Position numbers and translations under genes: made by a program
Shown: piece by piece, positions 16,651-24,550 of the stretch
Layout: each line of letters starts with the position of its first letter
Position numbering within the stretch: position 1 is the first letter of the stretch
Origin: Pseudomonas sp.
GTDB taxonomy: Bacteria; Pseudomonadota; Gammaproteobacteria; Pseudomonadales; Pseudomonadaceae
DNA length: 64,000 bases
NCBI RefSeq assembly: GCF_030150285.1
Contig: NZ_JASLGE010000032.1
Location: forward strand, 114,896-178,895
Reading direction: 5' to 3'
Notes under the pieces: model-generated
Seen by the model: only the letters and a program-made list of their open reading frames with translations
Database searches by the model: none
What the model was told of the DNA's origin: nothing

Positions 16651-17745
16651 TCAGGTGCTCAAGCGCACGGTGACGGGGCTGGTGGGCCGTGTGCAACACA
16701 GCAAGATGTCGCCATGGGCCGGTGGCTCCAGCGGCTCCTCTAGGTACTCCACGGTGCCGGCTTGCAGCGGCACCTGACAGGTGTTGCACAGGCCCGCTCG
16801 GCAGTTGTAGGCGGGTGCCAGGCCCGCTTGCTCCGCCAGTTCCAGCAATGAGTGGCAGTTTTTATCCCACGCCACCCGCACGCCGGAAGGCAAAAAGCAC
16901 ACCTCCAGCCCACCTTCCTCTCGCGTCGGCACAGGCTGGGCAAGGGGATGTGCGGCGGTTTCGTCCCCTTCCAAAACCGTGGCCGGGCCAAAGAATTCGT
17001 AGTGGATGCGTTCCCGCGCAATACCCAGGCTGCGTAGCAAGCGCCAGTTGGCTTGCATAAAAGCCCTCGGGCCGCACAGGTATACGTCGTAGTCGTCCAG
17101 AGGCAGTAACCGTTGCAGGGTTTGCTGGCTGATCAAGCCTTGGCTGTGGTAGCGCCCGTGGTCATCGGGGCCTGGGTTGCGGTAGCAGAAATGCACCGCG
17201 ATACCGGGTCGAGCATCGGCCAGTGCCTGCGCTGCTTCGCGAAACGCATGCACGGCACCGTTCTCACAGGCATGGATAAAGTGCACAGGTCGGTTCGACT
17301 GACGACTCAGGTGCTGCAGCATGCTGAACATGGGCGTTATACCCACGCCCCCGCTCAGCAGCAGCACCGGCCGTGGGCTGACCTCATCCAGTACAAAGGT
17401 GCCGGACGGGCCAGCTATTTCCAGTACGTCGCCCACATTGATCGCGTCGTGCAGGTGGTTGGAGCCGAGCCCGGCGGGCAGGTGGGGTAAATCGAAGGGC
17501 GCAGGTTCGCGCTTGACCGAAATCCTTACTTGGCACGGGTCATCGGGAGCGGCACTGAAGCTGTAGTTACGCAGCAGTGTTGCCCCGTCTGCGAGGGCCA
17601 GACGTACCGTCAGAAATTGCCCGGGTCGGAATGCCAGGCGGCTGGAGCCATCAGCCGGTGCCAAGGTAAACGAGGTGATGATTGCGCTCTCCGGTTGCCT
17701 GGCGACCACCCGCCAGGCACCGAACCCCTGAGTGCTTGTGCTCAT
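16651..17745 (-). CDS. Hybrid ferredoxin reductase of a Rieske monooxygenase (FAD, NAD, C-terminal [2Fe-2S])
   Basis: 364 residues. An FAD-binding motif (RNYSFSAAP, about 59-67) and an NAD domain with GGVGITP (about 131-137) and CGPRAF precede a plant-type ferredoxin with CRAGLCNTC, then a fourth Cys near the end (ILLCC). The layout matches GbcB/VanB-type reductases. It starts 1 bp after the oxygenase stop and must be its electron donor. Confidence 0.9.
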   Translation of the reverse strand: MSTSTQGFGAWRVVARQPESAIITSFTLAPADGSSRLAFRPGQFLTVRLALADGATLLRNYSFSAAPDDPCQVRISVKREPAPFDLPHLPAGLGSNHLHDAINVGDVLEIAGPSGTFVLDEVSPRPVLLLSGGVGITPMFSMLQHLSRQSNRPVHFIHACENGAVHAFREAAQALADARPGIAVHFCYRNPGPDDHGRYHSQGLISQQTLQRLLPLDDYDVYLCGPRAFMQANWRLLRSLGIARERIHYEFFGPATVLEGDETAAHPLAQPVPTREEGGLEVCFLPSGVRVAWDKNCHSLLELAEQAGLAPAYNCRAGLCNTCQVPLQAGTVEYLEEPLEPPAHGDILLCCTRPTSPVTVRLST

Positions 17746-17746
17746 T

Positions 17747-18814
17747 TCAGGCCTCCACGGCAGTCGGTTGCGCGGGAACCAGCGGGATCAGCGTGTCGGC
17801 ATTTTCCAGCGCAATCAGTTTGGCCAGGTTGCGCCGAAAGCGCAGCGGGCCCGAGTCTGACGCCAGGTCAATGTTGGGCGTGCGCTTGTGCGTCATGCCC
17901 TGGTGCACGGCGCTCAGCACCACGCGATCCTCGGCGAAGGCGTGGCGCACATCTTCGTCAAACTGGCGGGAAACGTCTTCGTTGTCTTGATCGAAGTTGC
18001 GCACCTGGAACCAGTAGTAGCGCGTGGTGGATTCATCAATGGGCGTCATGAAGTTGTAGGAGTTCATTAAAAACACCTGCTCATGTTGCTCGCCGTCATC
18101 CGAACCAGTGCCCGCCGGGGTGAAAATCGCCTTGATAATGGCCTGCGCCGGGTAGTGCACCTCGTAGTGCTGCTTACGGTCGCAGTGGCCGCTGAACTTC
18201 ACAAATTTGGCGTAGAACGGTGCCACCTCGACGTCACGCATCCAGCGCGACACAATCACACCGGCGTCGGTGACCGTGGTTTGCAATGGCTCCTGGGCGC
18301 AGGCCGCATTGCCGAAGGAAGACTGGTGTACCCACGCCACGTGAGACGGGTCCAGCAGGTTATCGGTCATGTACAGGTAGTTGCAGGGGATGAGCATGCT
18401 GTCGCCACGGTTGAGCCCCCAAGCCGGATCGCCCCATTCAGGTACCTGGCAGATTTTGTCGGGGTCGGCCAAGGCGGCATCGCCCATCCAGATCCAGATT
18501 AAGCCGTAGCGCACTTCCAACGGGTAACTGCGCACACGTGCGCCTTGCGGCACGCGGCTGCTGCCCGGAGCGCGGACACAACTGCCCGAGCAATCGAAGG
18601 TCAGCCCGTGGTAACCACATTCAATCGTATCGCCCACGCGGCGGCCCAGTGACAGGGGCAACTTGCGGTGTGGGCACGCATCCTCCAGCGCTACCGGGGT
18701 GCCCTCTTCTTTGCGGTACAGCACCACGGCTTCATTGAGTAATTTGACCGCCAGCAATTGCTCGCCCAATTCGGTTTCACTGGCGGCGACGTACCACGCA
18801 TTACGCATAAACAT
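17747..18814 (-). CDS. Rieske oxygenase, VanA/DdmC-like demethylase group
   Basis: 355 residues, a single-subunit type. Rieske ligands are C47/H49 (ACPHRK) and C66/H69 (CGYHG). The mononuclear iron site is N152-x2-D155-x2-H158-x4-H163 (DNLLDPSHVAWVH). The start MRNAWYVAAS and the short length are hallmarks of vanillate, dicamba and toluenesulfonate-type monooxygenases, which remove O- or N-methyl groups as formaldehyde. The ATG at 18814 has AAGGAG 7 bases upstream; the open frame runs 54 codons further without support. No formaldehyde-handling gene is adjacent. The neighbouring amino-acid importer hints that the substrate is an amino-acid derivative rather than vanillate. Confidence 0.9.
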   Translation of the reverse strand: MFMRNAWYVAASETELGEQLLAVKLLNEAVVLYRKEEGTPVALEDACPHRKLPLSLGRRVGDTIECGYHGLTFDCSGSCVRAPGSSRVPQGARVRSYPLEVRYGLIWIWMGDAALADPDKICQVPEWGDPAWGLNRGDSMLIPCNYLYMTDNLLDPSHVAWVHQSSFGNAACAQEPLQTTVTDAGVIVSRWMRDVEVAPFYAKFVKFSGHCDRKQHYEVHYPAQAIIKAIFTPAGTGSDDGEQHEQVFLMNSYNFMTPIDESTTRYYWFQVRNFDQDNEDVSRQFDEDVRHAFAEDRVVLSAVHQGMTHKRTPNIDLASDSGPLRFRRNLAKLIALENADTLIPLVPAQPTAVEA

Positions 18815-18922
18815 GGGGACTCTCCTTATTATTCTGGGTGCCTCGGCGGGCGATGACTGATCACGAACCCAGCATAAAAGGCGGCAGACTCGTAAGGATA
18901 GAGGCCTAAAACTGTTGAATGA

Positions 18923-18940
18923 TTTAGCTGTACTAAAGTG
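18923..18940. promoter_or_regulatory. Candidate LysR-type operator upstream of the Rieske oxygenase
   Basis: TTTAGCTGTACTAAAGTG contains the inverted pair TTTAG-N5-CTAAA and matches 14 of 18 bases with an element 32-49 bp upstream of the GcvA-like LysR gene. It lies 109-126 bp before the oxygenase ATG. The role is inferred from this sharing. Confidence 0.45.
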
Positions 18941-18951
18941 TTGGCGGTGAG

Positions 18952-19008
18952 CAAAAAAAGGCTGCAACGCGTTCAAGGCCGTCTAAAACGGCCTTGATGC
19001 GGTGCAGC
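18952..19008 (-). terminator. Rho-independent terminator after the DUF2817 gene
   Basis: Read on the minus strand, an outer stem GCTGCA/TGCAGC and an inner perfect stem TCAAGGCCGT/ACGGCCTTGA (18973-18982 and 18988-18997) are followed by seven Ts. It separates the transporter/hydrolase unit from the oxygenase unit. Confidence 0.8.
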
Positions 19009-19027
19009 TATTGCCCCTGCGTTTAGC

Positions 19028-20131
19028 TTATGACGCGCTTAAGGCGGCCAGCGCGCGGTCCCAGATTTGCCGGGTACGCACTGCGACCAATTCCTGCCAG
19101 TCGCTGTCGGCCGGGAAGAACTGTTCCAGCAATTGCAGCTTGATCTGGCGGGCCTCAGGGCTATACAGGTCACCGTACAGGTGCAGCCATTGGTCATCGC
19201 GCAACACGCTATGAATCTGCGGGCCGGGGTAGGTGCCGCACTCGATCACAAAGGGCATCAATTGCACATGCGGTAAGGCATTGATGATCGCTTGCGAGGT
19301 GTAACCGGTGGCGGTGGCCGCGACCCCGGTGTCACTCTGGCTGTCGGCCCCGGTGATCAAGGTGAACAGCCACGGGCCGAACAGCGCCTGAGCCGCGTCC
19401 AGCGCGGGGTAGGCCGCCTGGGCGATAGTCATCAGCATCGGGTGGCCATAATCCCCGGCCCCGGTGTGCAGGTCGAAACACATGACCCGCTCGGCCTGCC
19501 CGAGGTGGTCTGCGAGAATGCGATGCAGCGTGCGGTTCGACCAGCTGGCGGCCTGCCCGCCGTAAAACAGGCCGTCGGGGTGGCGATACTGGCCGGCTTC
19601 GACAATCGACATCACCGCTGACCAACCCTCGCGCTGTACCCGCTCATTGAGCACGGCGTCGGCGTGGTCGCGGTGTGGGCCGCGCAACTGGTCGCAGGTG
19701 TACACCCCGTGCAGTGCCTCGTAGGCGGTGTTGTCCGGTGGCGTGTGGTTGAAGTCCAGGTAGTTGCGGTTCAGGTCGATATTGTCTTCATTGACGCGGC
19801 GCATCCAGGCCGTGCCCCACGGGTTGATCAGGTGGATCATCAACACCGCGACGTCATCAGGCAGGTGCCGGGTGTCCAGCGTCTGTAACCACTGGCATTG
19901 GCTGTGCGAACCATAAAACCCTTCCACCCCGTGGGTACCGCTCAAGGACACCAGCACGCGTTTGGCCTCGGGGTTGCCGATGAGCGCCACATCGGTACTC
20001 AGCGGGTCATCAAAGGGGCCGCGAAACGGGTGTGGGTAGGTGAACAGGCGGGCACCGGCGGCATCGGCGGCGGCCACAAACTGCTCGCGCTGGCGGGTAA
20101 AACTGCGGTGCGATGGAAAACCTTCGCTCAT
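19028..20131 (-). CDS. M14-like zinc hydrolase, DUF2817 family
   Basis: 367 residues, soluble, no signal peptide. The carboxypeptidase-type zinc site is visible: H67-x2-E70 in SGTHGVEG and H222 in FDLHTG. The substrate-binding Asn-Arg pair is in DLNRNY (about 119-124) and the catalytic-type Glu297 in FVIECGTY. The family is related to M14 carboxypeptidases and aspartoacylases but is not characterised to my knowledge. It lies just downstream of the transporter ATPase (39 bp gap) and before a terminator, so it is expressed with the importer. The inferred role is cytoplasmic cleavage of an imported amide or peptide-like compound. The ATG at 20131 is fixed by AGGAG 7 bases upstream. Confidence 0.85.
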   Translation of the reverse strand: MSEGFPSHRSFTRQREQFVAAADAAGARLFTYPHPFRGPFDDPLSTDVALIGNPEAKRVLVSLSGTHGVEGFYGSHSQCQWLQTLDTRHLPDDVAVLMIHLINPWGTAWMRRVNEDNIDLNRNYLDFNHTPPDNTAYEALHGVYTCDQLRGPHRDHADAVLNERVQREGWSAVMSIVEAGQYRHPDGLFYGGQAASWSNRTLHRILADHLGQAERVMCFDLHTGAGDYGHPMLMTIAQAAYPALDAAQALFGPWLFTLITGADSQSDTGVAATATGYTSQAIINALPHVQLMPFVIECGTYPGPQIHSVLRDDQWLHLYGDLYSPEARQIKLQLLEQFFPADSDWQELVAVRTRQIWDRALAALSAS

Positions 20132-20169
20132 GCTGTGCTCCTGTGGCAGTCGGGGAATGTGGGCGGCGG

Positions 20170-20937
20170 TCATTTCAAGCGACCGGACAGAAACTGCGTC
20201 AACCGTTCACTTTTCGGGTTGACCAGCACGTCCCCCGGCGCGCCTTGTTCTTCAACGCGGCCTTGATGCAGAAACATCACATGGTTAGAGACGTTGCGCG
20301 CAAACCCCATCTCGTGGGTCACCACCACCATCGTGCGGCCCTCTTCGGCCAGGGCTTGCATCACTTTCAGCACTTCCCCCACCAACTCCGGGTCCAGGGC
20401 CGAGGTCGGTTCGTCAAACAACATCACTTCCGGCTCCATGGCCAGCGCACGGGCGATAGCCACCCGTTGCTGCTGGCCACCTGACAGGTGCGACGGGTAT
20501 TTGCTTTCGACGTTGGCCGCCAGCCCGACCTTGTTGAGGTACTGGCGGGCGCGCTCTTCGGCCACTTTGCGCTTGATACCCAGCACATGCACCGGCGCTT
20601 CAACGATGTTTTCCAGCACGGTCATGTGTTGCCACAGATTGAAGTGCTGAAACACCATCGCCAATTTGGTGCGTATTTTTTGCAGTTGTCGCGGGTCGGC
20701 CACGCACAGTGCGCCATTAAGGTCTTTGCGGGTGCGGATCTGTTCATCGTTGACCGCGATGCTGCCGGCGCAAGGCTGCTCCAGAAAGTTGATGCAGCGC
20801 AGGAAGGTGCTTTTGCCCGAGCCGCTGGACCCAATAATACTGATGACGTCGCCCGCTTTGGCCTTGAGGGAAACGCCCTTGAGCACTTCGTGGTCGCCGT
20901 ATTTTTTGTGCAGCTCATCGACGCTGAGTTTGTACAT
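20170..20937 (-). CDS. Amino-acid ABC transporter ATP-binding protein, HisP-like
   Basis: 255 residues with Walker A GSSGSGKS, Q-loop MVFQHFNLWQHMTV, signature LSGGQQQRVAIARA, Walker B VMLFDEPTSALDPE and the H-loop VTHE. The length and the ENIVEAPVHVLG stretch are those of HisP/ArgT-system ATPases for basic amino acids. It energises the adjacent HisM- and HisQ-like permeases at the inner membrane. Confidence 0.93.
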   Translation of the reverse strand: MYKLSVDELHKKYGDHEVLKGVSLKAKAGDVISIIGSSGSGKSTFLRCINFLEQPCAGSIAVNDEQIRTRKDLNGALCVADPRQLQKIRTKLAMVFQHFNLWQHMTVLENIVEAPVHVLGIKRKVAEERARQYLNKVGLAANVESKYPSHLSGGQQQRVAIARALAMEPEVMLFDEPTSALDPELVGEVLKVMQALAEEGRTMVVVTHEMGFARNVSNHVMFLHQGRVEEQGAPGDVLVNPKSERLTQFLSGRLK

Positions 20938-20965
20938 GTTCAGTGATCTCCAGGTGAGTGCCGGG

Positions 20966-21679
20966 TTAGCGGGATTGAGGTTTCATGAAGGCCAGCCAGT
21001 GGTCTTCGCAACGGCGGAACACCCAGACCAGAATAAAGACCATCACCGCGTACAGAACGGCGGCCAGGCCGAAGGCTTCAAACGAGGAGTAGGTGGCCGA
21101 GTTCACATCCCGGGCCACTTTCAGCAGGTCGGGCACCGTGGCGGTGAACGCAAGGGTGGTGGAGTGCAGCATCAGGATCACTTCATTGCTGTAGAACGGC
21201 AGCGAGCGGCGCAGCGCTGAAGGCAAAATAATGCGCCGGTACAACGTGAACTCGGACATGCCATAAGCCCGGCCCGCCTCGATCTCGCCATACGGGGTTG
21301 CGCGGATGGCCCCTGCAAACACTTCAGTGGTGTAAGCGCAGGTGTTCAGCGCGAAGGCCAGTAACGTGCAGTTGATGCCCTCGCGAAAGAACGCATCCAG
21401 CGTGGGTTGATCGCGCACGATCTGCAGGCTGTAGATGCCGGTGTAAAGAATCAGCAACTGGATGTACAAGGGCGTGCCGCGGAACACGTAGGTGTAAAAC
21501 CAGACCGGCAGGCGCAGCAGCGGGTTGCGTGACACCCGTGCGACGGCCAGTGGTACTGACAAGATGCCACCGATGGCGATGGACGCCACCAGCAACCACA
21601 ACGTCATGGCCACGCCCGAGAGCTGGTAGCCGTCAAACCACAGGTACGACTGCCAGTATTGCTCAATAATCTCGTTCAC
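20966..21679 (-). CDS. Amino-acid ABC transporter permease, HisM-like
   Basis: 237 residues with about five membrane segments and the EAA loop (EIEAGRAYGMSEFTLYRRIILPSALRR). The start is a GTG at 21679, chosen because GAGGAG lies 8 bases upstream. It overlaps the stop of the HisQ-like gene by 4 bp, while the longer open frame has no ribosome-binding site. YTYVFRGTPLYIQLLI is characteristic of the HisM/GltK family. Confidence 0.92.
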   Translation of the reverse strand: MNEIIEQYWQSYLWFDGYQLSGVAMTLWLLVASIAIGGILSVPLAVARVSRNPLLRLPVWFYTYVFRGTPLYIQLLILYTGIYSLQIVRDQPTLDAFFREGINCTLLAFALNTCAYTTEVFAGAIRATPYGEIEAGRAYGMSEFTLYRRIILPSALRRSLPFYSNEVILMLHSTTLAFTATVPDLLKVARDVNSATYSSFEAFGLAAVLYAVMVFILVWVFRRCEDHWLAFMKPQSR

Positions 21680-22365
21680 AGCTGCGCTCCTCTGACGCCC
21701 ACTGAATAACGCCGCTCCAGCCACAGCAGTGCACCGTTGGACACGGTGGTGAGGGCCAGGTAAATCAGGCCGCCGATGACGCTGAAGAAAAACAGGTCCA
21801 TCGAGTTTTTGCCCGCATCCTGAGTGACTTTGACGATATCGATCAAACCAATGATCGACACCAGCGCCGTGGCCTTGAGCACCACCTGCCAGTTGTTGCC
21901 GATGCCTGGCAGCGCGAAGCGCATCATTTGTGGGAACAGCACACGTATAAACACTTGGCGCCGGTTCATGCCGTAGGCCGCGGCCGCTTCAAGCTGGCCT
22001 GCCGGGACGGCCTGAAAGGCACCGCGAAACGTTTCGGTGAAATACGCGCCGTAAATAAAGCCCAGGGTAATAACCCCGGCGGCGAAGGGGTTGATGTCGA
22101 TTTGTTCGGCTTGCAGCCACTCGGTGAAGTTGTTGAGCCAGATTTGCAGGCTGAAAAACAGCAGCAGCATGATCACCAGGTCGGGCACGCTGCGGATCAG
22201 CGTGGTGTAGCCAGCGGCCAGGTGACGCAGCACGGGGTACCTGGAAAGTTTGGCGGATGCGCCGATCAGGCCCAGCGAGACGGCCAGCAGCATCGACAAT
22301 AGCGCCAGCTGAATGGTGGTCAGCGTGCCTTCGACAATCAATGAACCATAGCCCTGTAAAAACAT
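21676..22365 (-). CDS. Amino-acid ABC transporter permease, HisQ-like
   Basis: 229 residues with about five membrane segments, TTLIRSVPDLVIMLLLFF and the EAA loop LEAAAAYGMNRRQVFIRVLFPQMMRFALPG. The start is placed at the ATG at 22365 (MFLQGYGS) because GGAG lies 9 bases upstream; the longer frame begins with TTG. It pairs with the HisM-like subunit to form the channel. Confidence 0.9.
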   Translation of the reverse strand: MFLQGYGSLIVEGTLTTIQLALLSMLLAVSLGLIGASAKLSRYPVLRHLAAGYTTLIRSVPDLVIMLLLFFSLQIWLNNFTEWLQAEQIDINPFAAGVITLGFIYGAYFTETFRGAFQAVPAGQLEAAAAYGMNRRQVFIRVLFPQMMRFALPGIGNNWQVVLKATALVSIIGLIDIVKVTQDAGKNSMDLFFFSVIGGLIYLALTTVSNGALLWLERRYSVGVRGAQL

Positions 22366-22429
22366 GTTCTGTCGCTCCATTGGCAACGTCGGCTCACAGG
22401 CCGGTTGCGCGAAAGTGAACTGCCAGGCT

Positions 22430-22457
22430 CCGGATTACCCGCCCATGGGTAATCCGG
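22430..22457. terminator. Intercistronic hairpin between binding-protein and permease genes
   Basis: A perfect 11-bp stem CCGGATTACCC/GGGTAATCCGG with a 6-base loop lies 19 bp after the binding-protein stop. There is no T-run. As in other hisJ-type operons, such a hairpin can protect the upstream message and lower permease expression. Confidence 0.6.
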
Positions 22458-22476
22458 AACCGTTCAGACGCGGGGC

Positions 22477-23247
22477 TCAGTTATAAATGTCGAAGGTGAA
22501 GTACTTTTTCTGCAGCGTGTCGTAGGTGCCGTCCTTGTGCATGGCGGCCAACGCGCGGTTGATGGCTTCGCGCAGTTGCGGTTCGTTCTTGCGCAGACCA
22601 ATGGCGATACCTTCGCCCAACAGTTCGGTGTTGATAACGGCATCACCGGCGAATTCGAACCCGGTATTTTTGGAGGTTTGCAAGAAGCCGATATCTGCCA
22701 CAGCCGCGTCGGTCAGGCTGGCGTCGATCCGCCCGCTGACCAGGTCGGGGTACAGCAGGTCCTGGTTGGGGTAGGTGACCATGATCACGCCCTGGGGTGC
22801 CCAGATGGCCTTGACGTAGGCTTCTTGCGTGGTGCCTTGAGCCACACCGACGCGTTTGCCTTTGAGTGACTCGGCCGTGGGCAGCAAGCCGCTGCCCTTT
22901 TTGGCGATCAAACGGTTCGGGGAGTTGTAGAGACGGTCCGAGAAGTCGACGTTCTTTTTACGCTGTTCGTTGATGGTCATGGCGGACAACACGGCATCGA
23001 ATTTCTTCGCTCGCAAGGCCGGGATGCTGCTGTCGAAAGGTGTTTCGACCCACACGCACTTGACCTTCAACTCGGCACAAATGGCATTGCCCAGATCAAT
23101 GTCAAAGCCCACCAGTTCACCCTCTGCGTTTTTCGATTCGAAGGGGGCGAAGGTCGGGTCGACGCCGAAACGAATCACGCTCAGGTCTTTGGCCAGGACG
23201 CCAGTTGAAGCCAGTGCTAACACGGTTGCGAGGACAAATTTTTTCAT
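22477..23247 (-). CDS. Periplasmic amino-acid-binding protein, HisJ/ArgT-like
   Basis: 256 residues. The signal peptide ends near VLAKD. The family-3 signature is GELVGFDIDLGNAICAEL, and the ligand pocket has DPTFAPFE, the SAMTINEQR loop and GTTQEAYV. HisJ/LAO proteins bind basic amino acids through these positions. It delivers the ligand to the downstream HisQ/HisM/HisP-like complex. ATG at 23247 with AAGGAAAA upstream. A palindrome at 23317-23332 covers the probable -10 region. Confidence 0.93.
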   Translation of the reverse strand: MKKFVLATVLALASTGVLAKDLSVIRFGVDPTFAPFESKNAEGELVGFDIDLGNAICAELKVKCVWVETPFDSSIPALRAKKFDAVLSAMTINEQRKKNVDFSDRLYNSPNRLIAKKGSGLLPTAESLKGKRVGVAQGTTQEAYVKAIWAPQGVIMVTYPNQDLLYPDLVSGRIDASLTDAAVADIGFLQTSKNTGFEFAGDAVINTELLGEGIAIGLRKNEPQLREAINRALAAMHKDGTYDTLQKKYFTFDIYN

Positions 23248-23316
23248 TGTAGTTTTTCCTTTGTCTTACAGATTTAGCGTTGGGGTCGCTCGGCAGGTCT
23301 TTTTACTGATGACATG

Positions 23317-23332
23317 ACCTGTATATACAGGT
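23317..23332. promoter_or_regulatory. 16-bp palindromic operator resembling a HutC/GntR site
   Basis: ACCTGTATATACAGGT is a perfect palindrome 70 bp upstream of the binding-protein start. Its core TGTATATACA resembles the HutC operators of histidine-utilisation genes. On the minus strand TTGGCC-18 bp-TATATA fits a promoter whose -10 lies inside it, the layout expected for repression. No HutC gene is in the window. Confidence 0.55.
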
Positions 23333-23526
23333 AGAGCAAGATACAGGCCAATTCAGTGATGTGACGTGCTAGAGCGGTTGCGGTGCAAGGTGCCTATCAG
23401 CAAACAGTGGGTATCGTTACGCGCAGTTACATTTTGTGTGAGGTGTTTCCTCATCTTTTAGGTGGATGTTTTGAACAGGATACGAGGCTTTTACTATACG
23501 AACAGATGATCAAAACTGTAAGTTTC

Positions 23527-23544
23527 TATAGCTGAGCTAAAGTA
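23527..23544. promoter_or_regulatory. Candidate LysR-type operator upstream of the GcvA-like regulator gene
   Basis: TATAGCTGAGCTAAAGTA has the inverted core TAGCT-N1-AGCTA and matches the element before the Rieske oxygenase at 14 of 18 bases. It lies 32-49 bp before the regulator ATG, a usual place for LysR autoregulation. Confidence 0.45.
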
Positions 23545-23575
23545 TCAGCGCATTAATCCCTTTCTGGAGAGGCTG

Positions 23576-24517
23576 ATGAACCCTTTGCCTTCCCTGCGTG
23601 CCTTGCAGGTTTTTGAAGCCGTTGGACGCTTCGGCGGCATTGTCGAGGCGGCACGACGCCTCGGGATCTCGGCCGGGGCCGTGAGCCAGCAGATGAAGCT
23701 GCTGGAGGACACGCTAGGGTTGAGCTTGACTCACAAGGTGGGCAAACGCATTCGCTTGACCGTGGCGGGCCAGCGTTATCACGAAAGTTGTGCGGCGGCG
23801 TTTGAGAGTTTGCGCATTGCTCAGACCGAGGTCGAGCGTTCGAAAAACGCCAGCAACTTGCGCATCAGTGCCTTGCCATCGCTACTCTCGGAGTGGCTGG
23901 CCCCGCATGTGTACGCGTGGCAGAGCGAGCACCCCACACTCAATGTATTTCTGGACGGCAGCCATGCCGAGCCTTCGCCGGAAGGCTACGACATCGATTT
24001 TCGTTTTACCTACGGTGACTACGTGTCGGCAGACAATGCCATTGAGTTGTTTCGGGATTGCGTAGTGGCGGTGTGCAGCCCGCAATTGGTGCACGCCGAG
24101 GCTCCTTTGCACCATCCGCAGGACTTGATGGCGTACCCGCTGCTGTCGATTGACTGGTTGCCCAAGTTCGCTTCGCCGCCGTCCTGGCGAGACTGGTTCA
24201 AGTCCCAAGGGGTGGACTGCGAAGGCGTGCGCGATGGTTATCGGGTGTATTCGCTGTCCGCCATGGCGATCCAGGCTGCGTTGGCCGGGCAGGGTGTGGT
24301 GCTGGCGCAATATTCCATGGTGGCTGATGCGTTGGCAGAAGGGCGGTTGTTGATGCCGTTCAGCCATGCTCTGGCCATGCCGTCACCGTATTTTCTGGTG
24401 GGGGCCAAGGGGGCCTTTGACAAGGCGCACTGCCGCGATTTTCACCGCTGGATGGTGGCGCGAGGGCGGGAGCAGGGCGTGGCGAGCCAGCGTTTGCTGG
24501 AGCGTGACGCAGGGTAG
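23576..24517 (+). CDS. LysR-family regulator, GcvA-like
   Basis: 313 residues. The start MNPLPSLRALQVFEAVGRFG and the HTH ARRLGISAGAVSQQMKLLEDTLG are typical of the GcvA subgroup. The effector domain follows from about residue 95. It is divergent from the HisJ-type transporter operon and is the only regulator in the locus, so control of the transporter, the hydrolase and the oxygenase is the natural inference. ATG at 23576 with GGAGAGG about 8 bases upstream. Confidence 0.9.
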   Translation: MNPLPSLRALQVFEAVGRFGGIVEAARRLGISAGAVSQQMKLLEDTLGLSLTHKVGKRIRLTVAGQRYHESCAAAFESLRIAQTEVERSKNASNLRISALPSLLSEWLAPHVYAWQSEHPTLNVFLDGSHAEPSPEGYDIDFRFTYGDYVSADNAIELFRDCVVAVCSPQLVHAEAPLHHPQDLMAYPLLSIDWLPKFASPPSWRDWFKSQGVDCEGVRDGYRVYSLSAMAIQAALAGQGVVLAQYSMVADALAEGRLLMPFSHALAMPSPYFLVGAKGAFDKAHCRDFHRWMVARGREQGVASQRLLERDAG

Positions 24518-24540
24518 GCGCGACCTTGAACGGTCGCGCC
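24517..24540. terminator. Hairpin terminator between convergent LysR and DAHP synthase genes
   Basis: A perfect 9-bp stem GGCGCGACC/GGTCGCGCC with a 6-base loop starts at the last base of the LysR stop codon and ends 10 bp before the DAHP synthase stop. No T-run. Confidence 0.55.
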
Positions 24541-24550
24541 CACTGCCGGG

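Larger units (their letters stand above)
23248..23575. other. Divergent control region of transporter operon and LysR gene
   Basis: 328 bp with no gene. It holds the 16-bp palindrome described separately, a likely minus-strand promoter (TTGGCC, 18 bp, TATATA) that overlaps it, and the element shared with the oxygenase promoter close to the LysR start. Confidence 0.6.
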
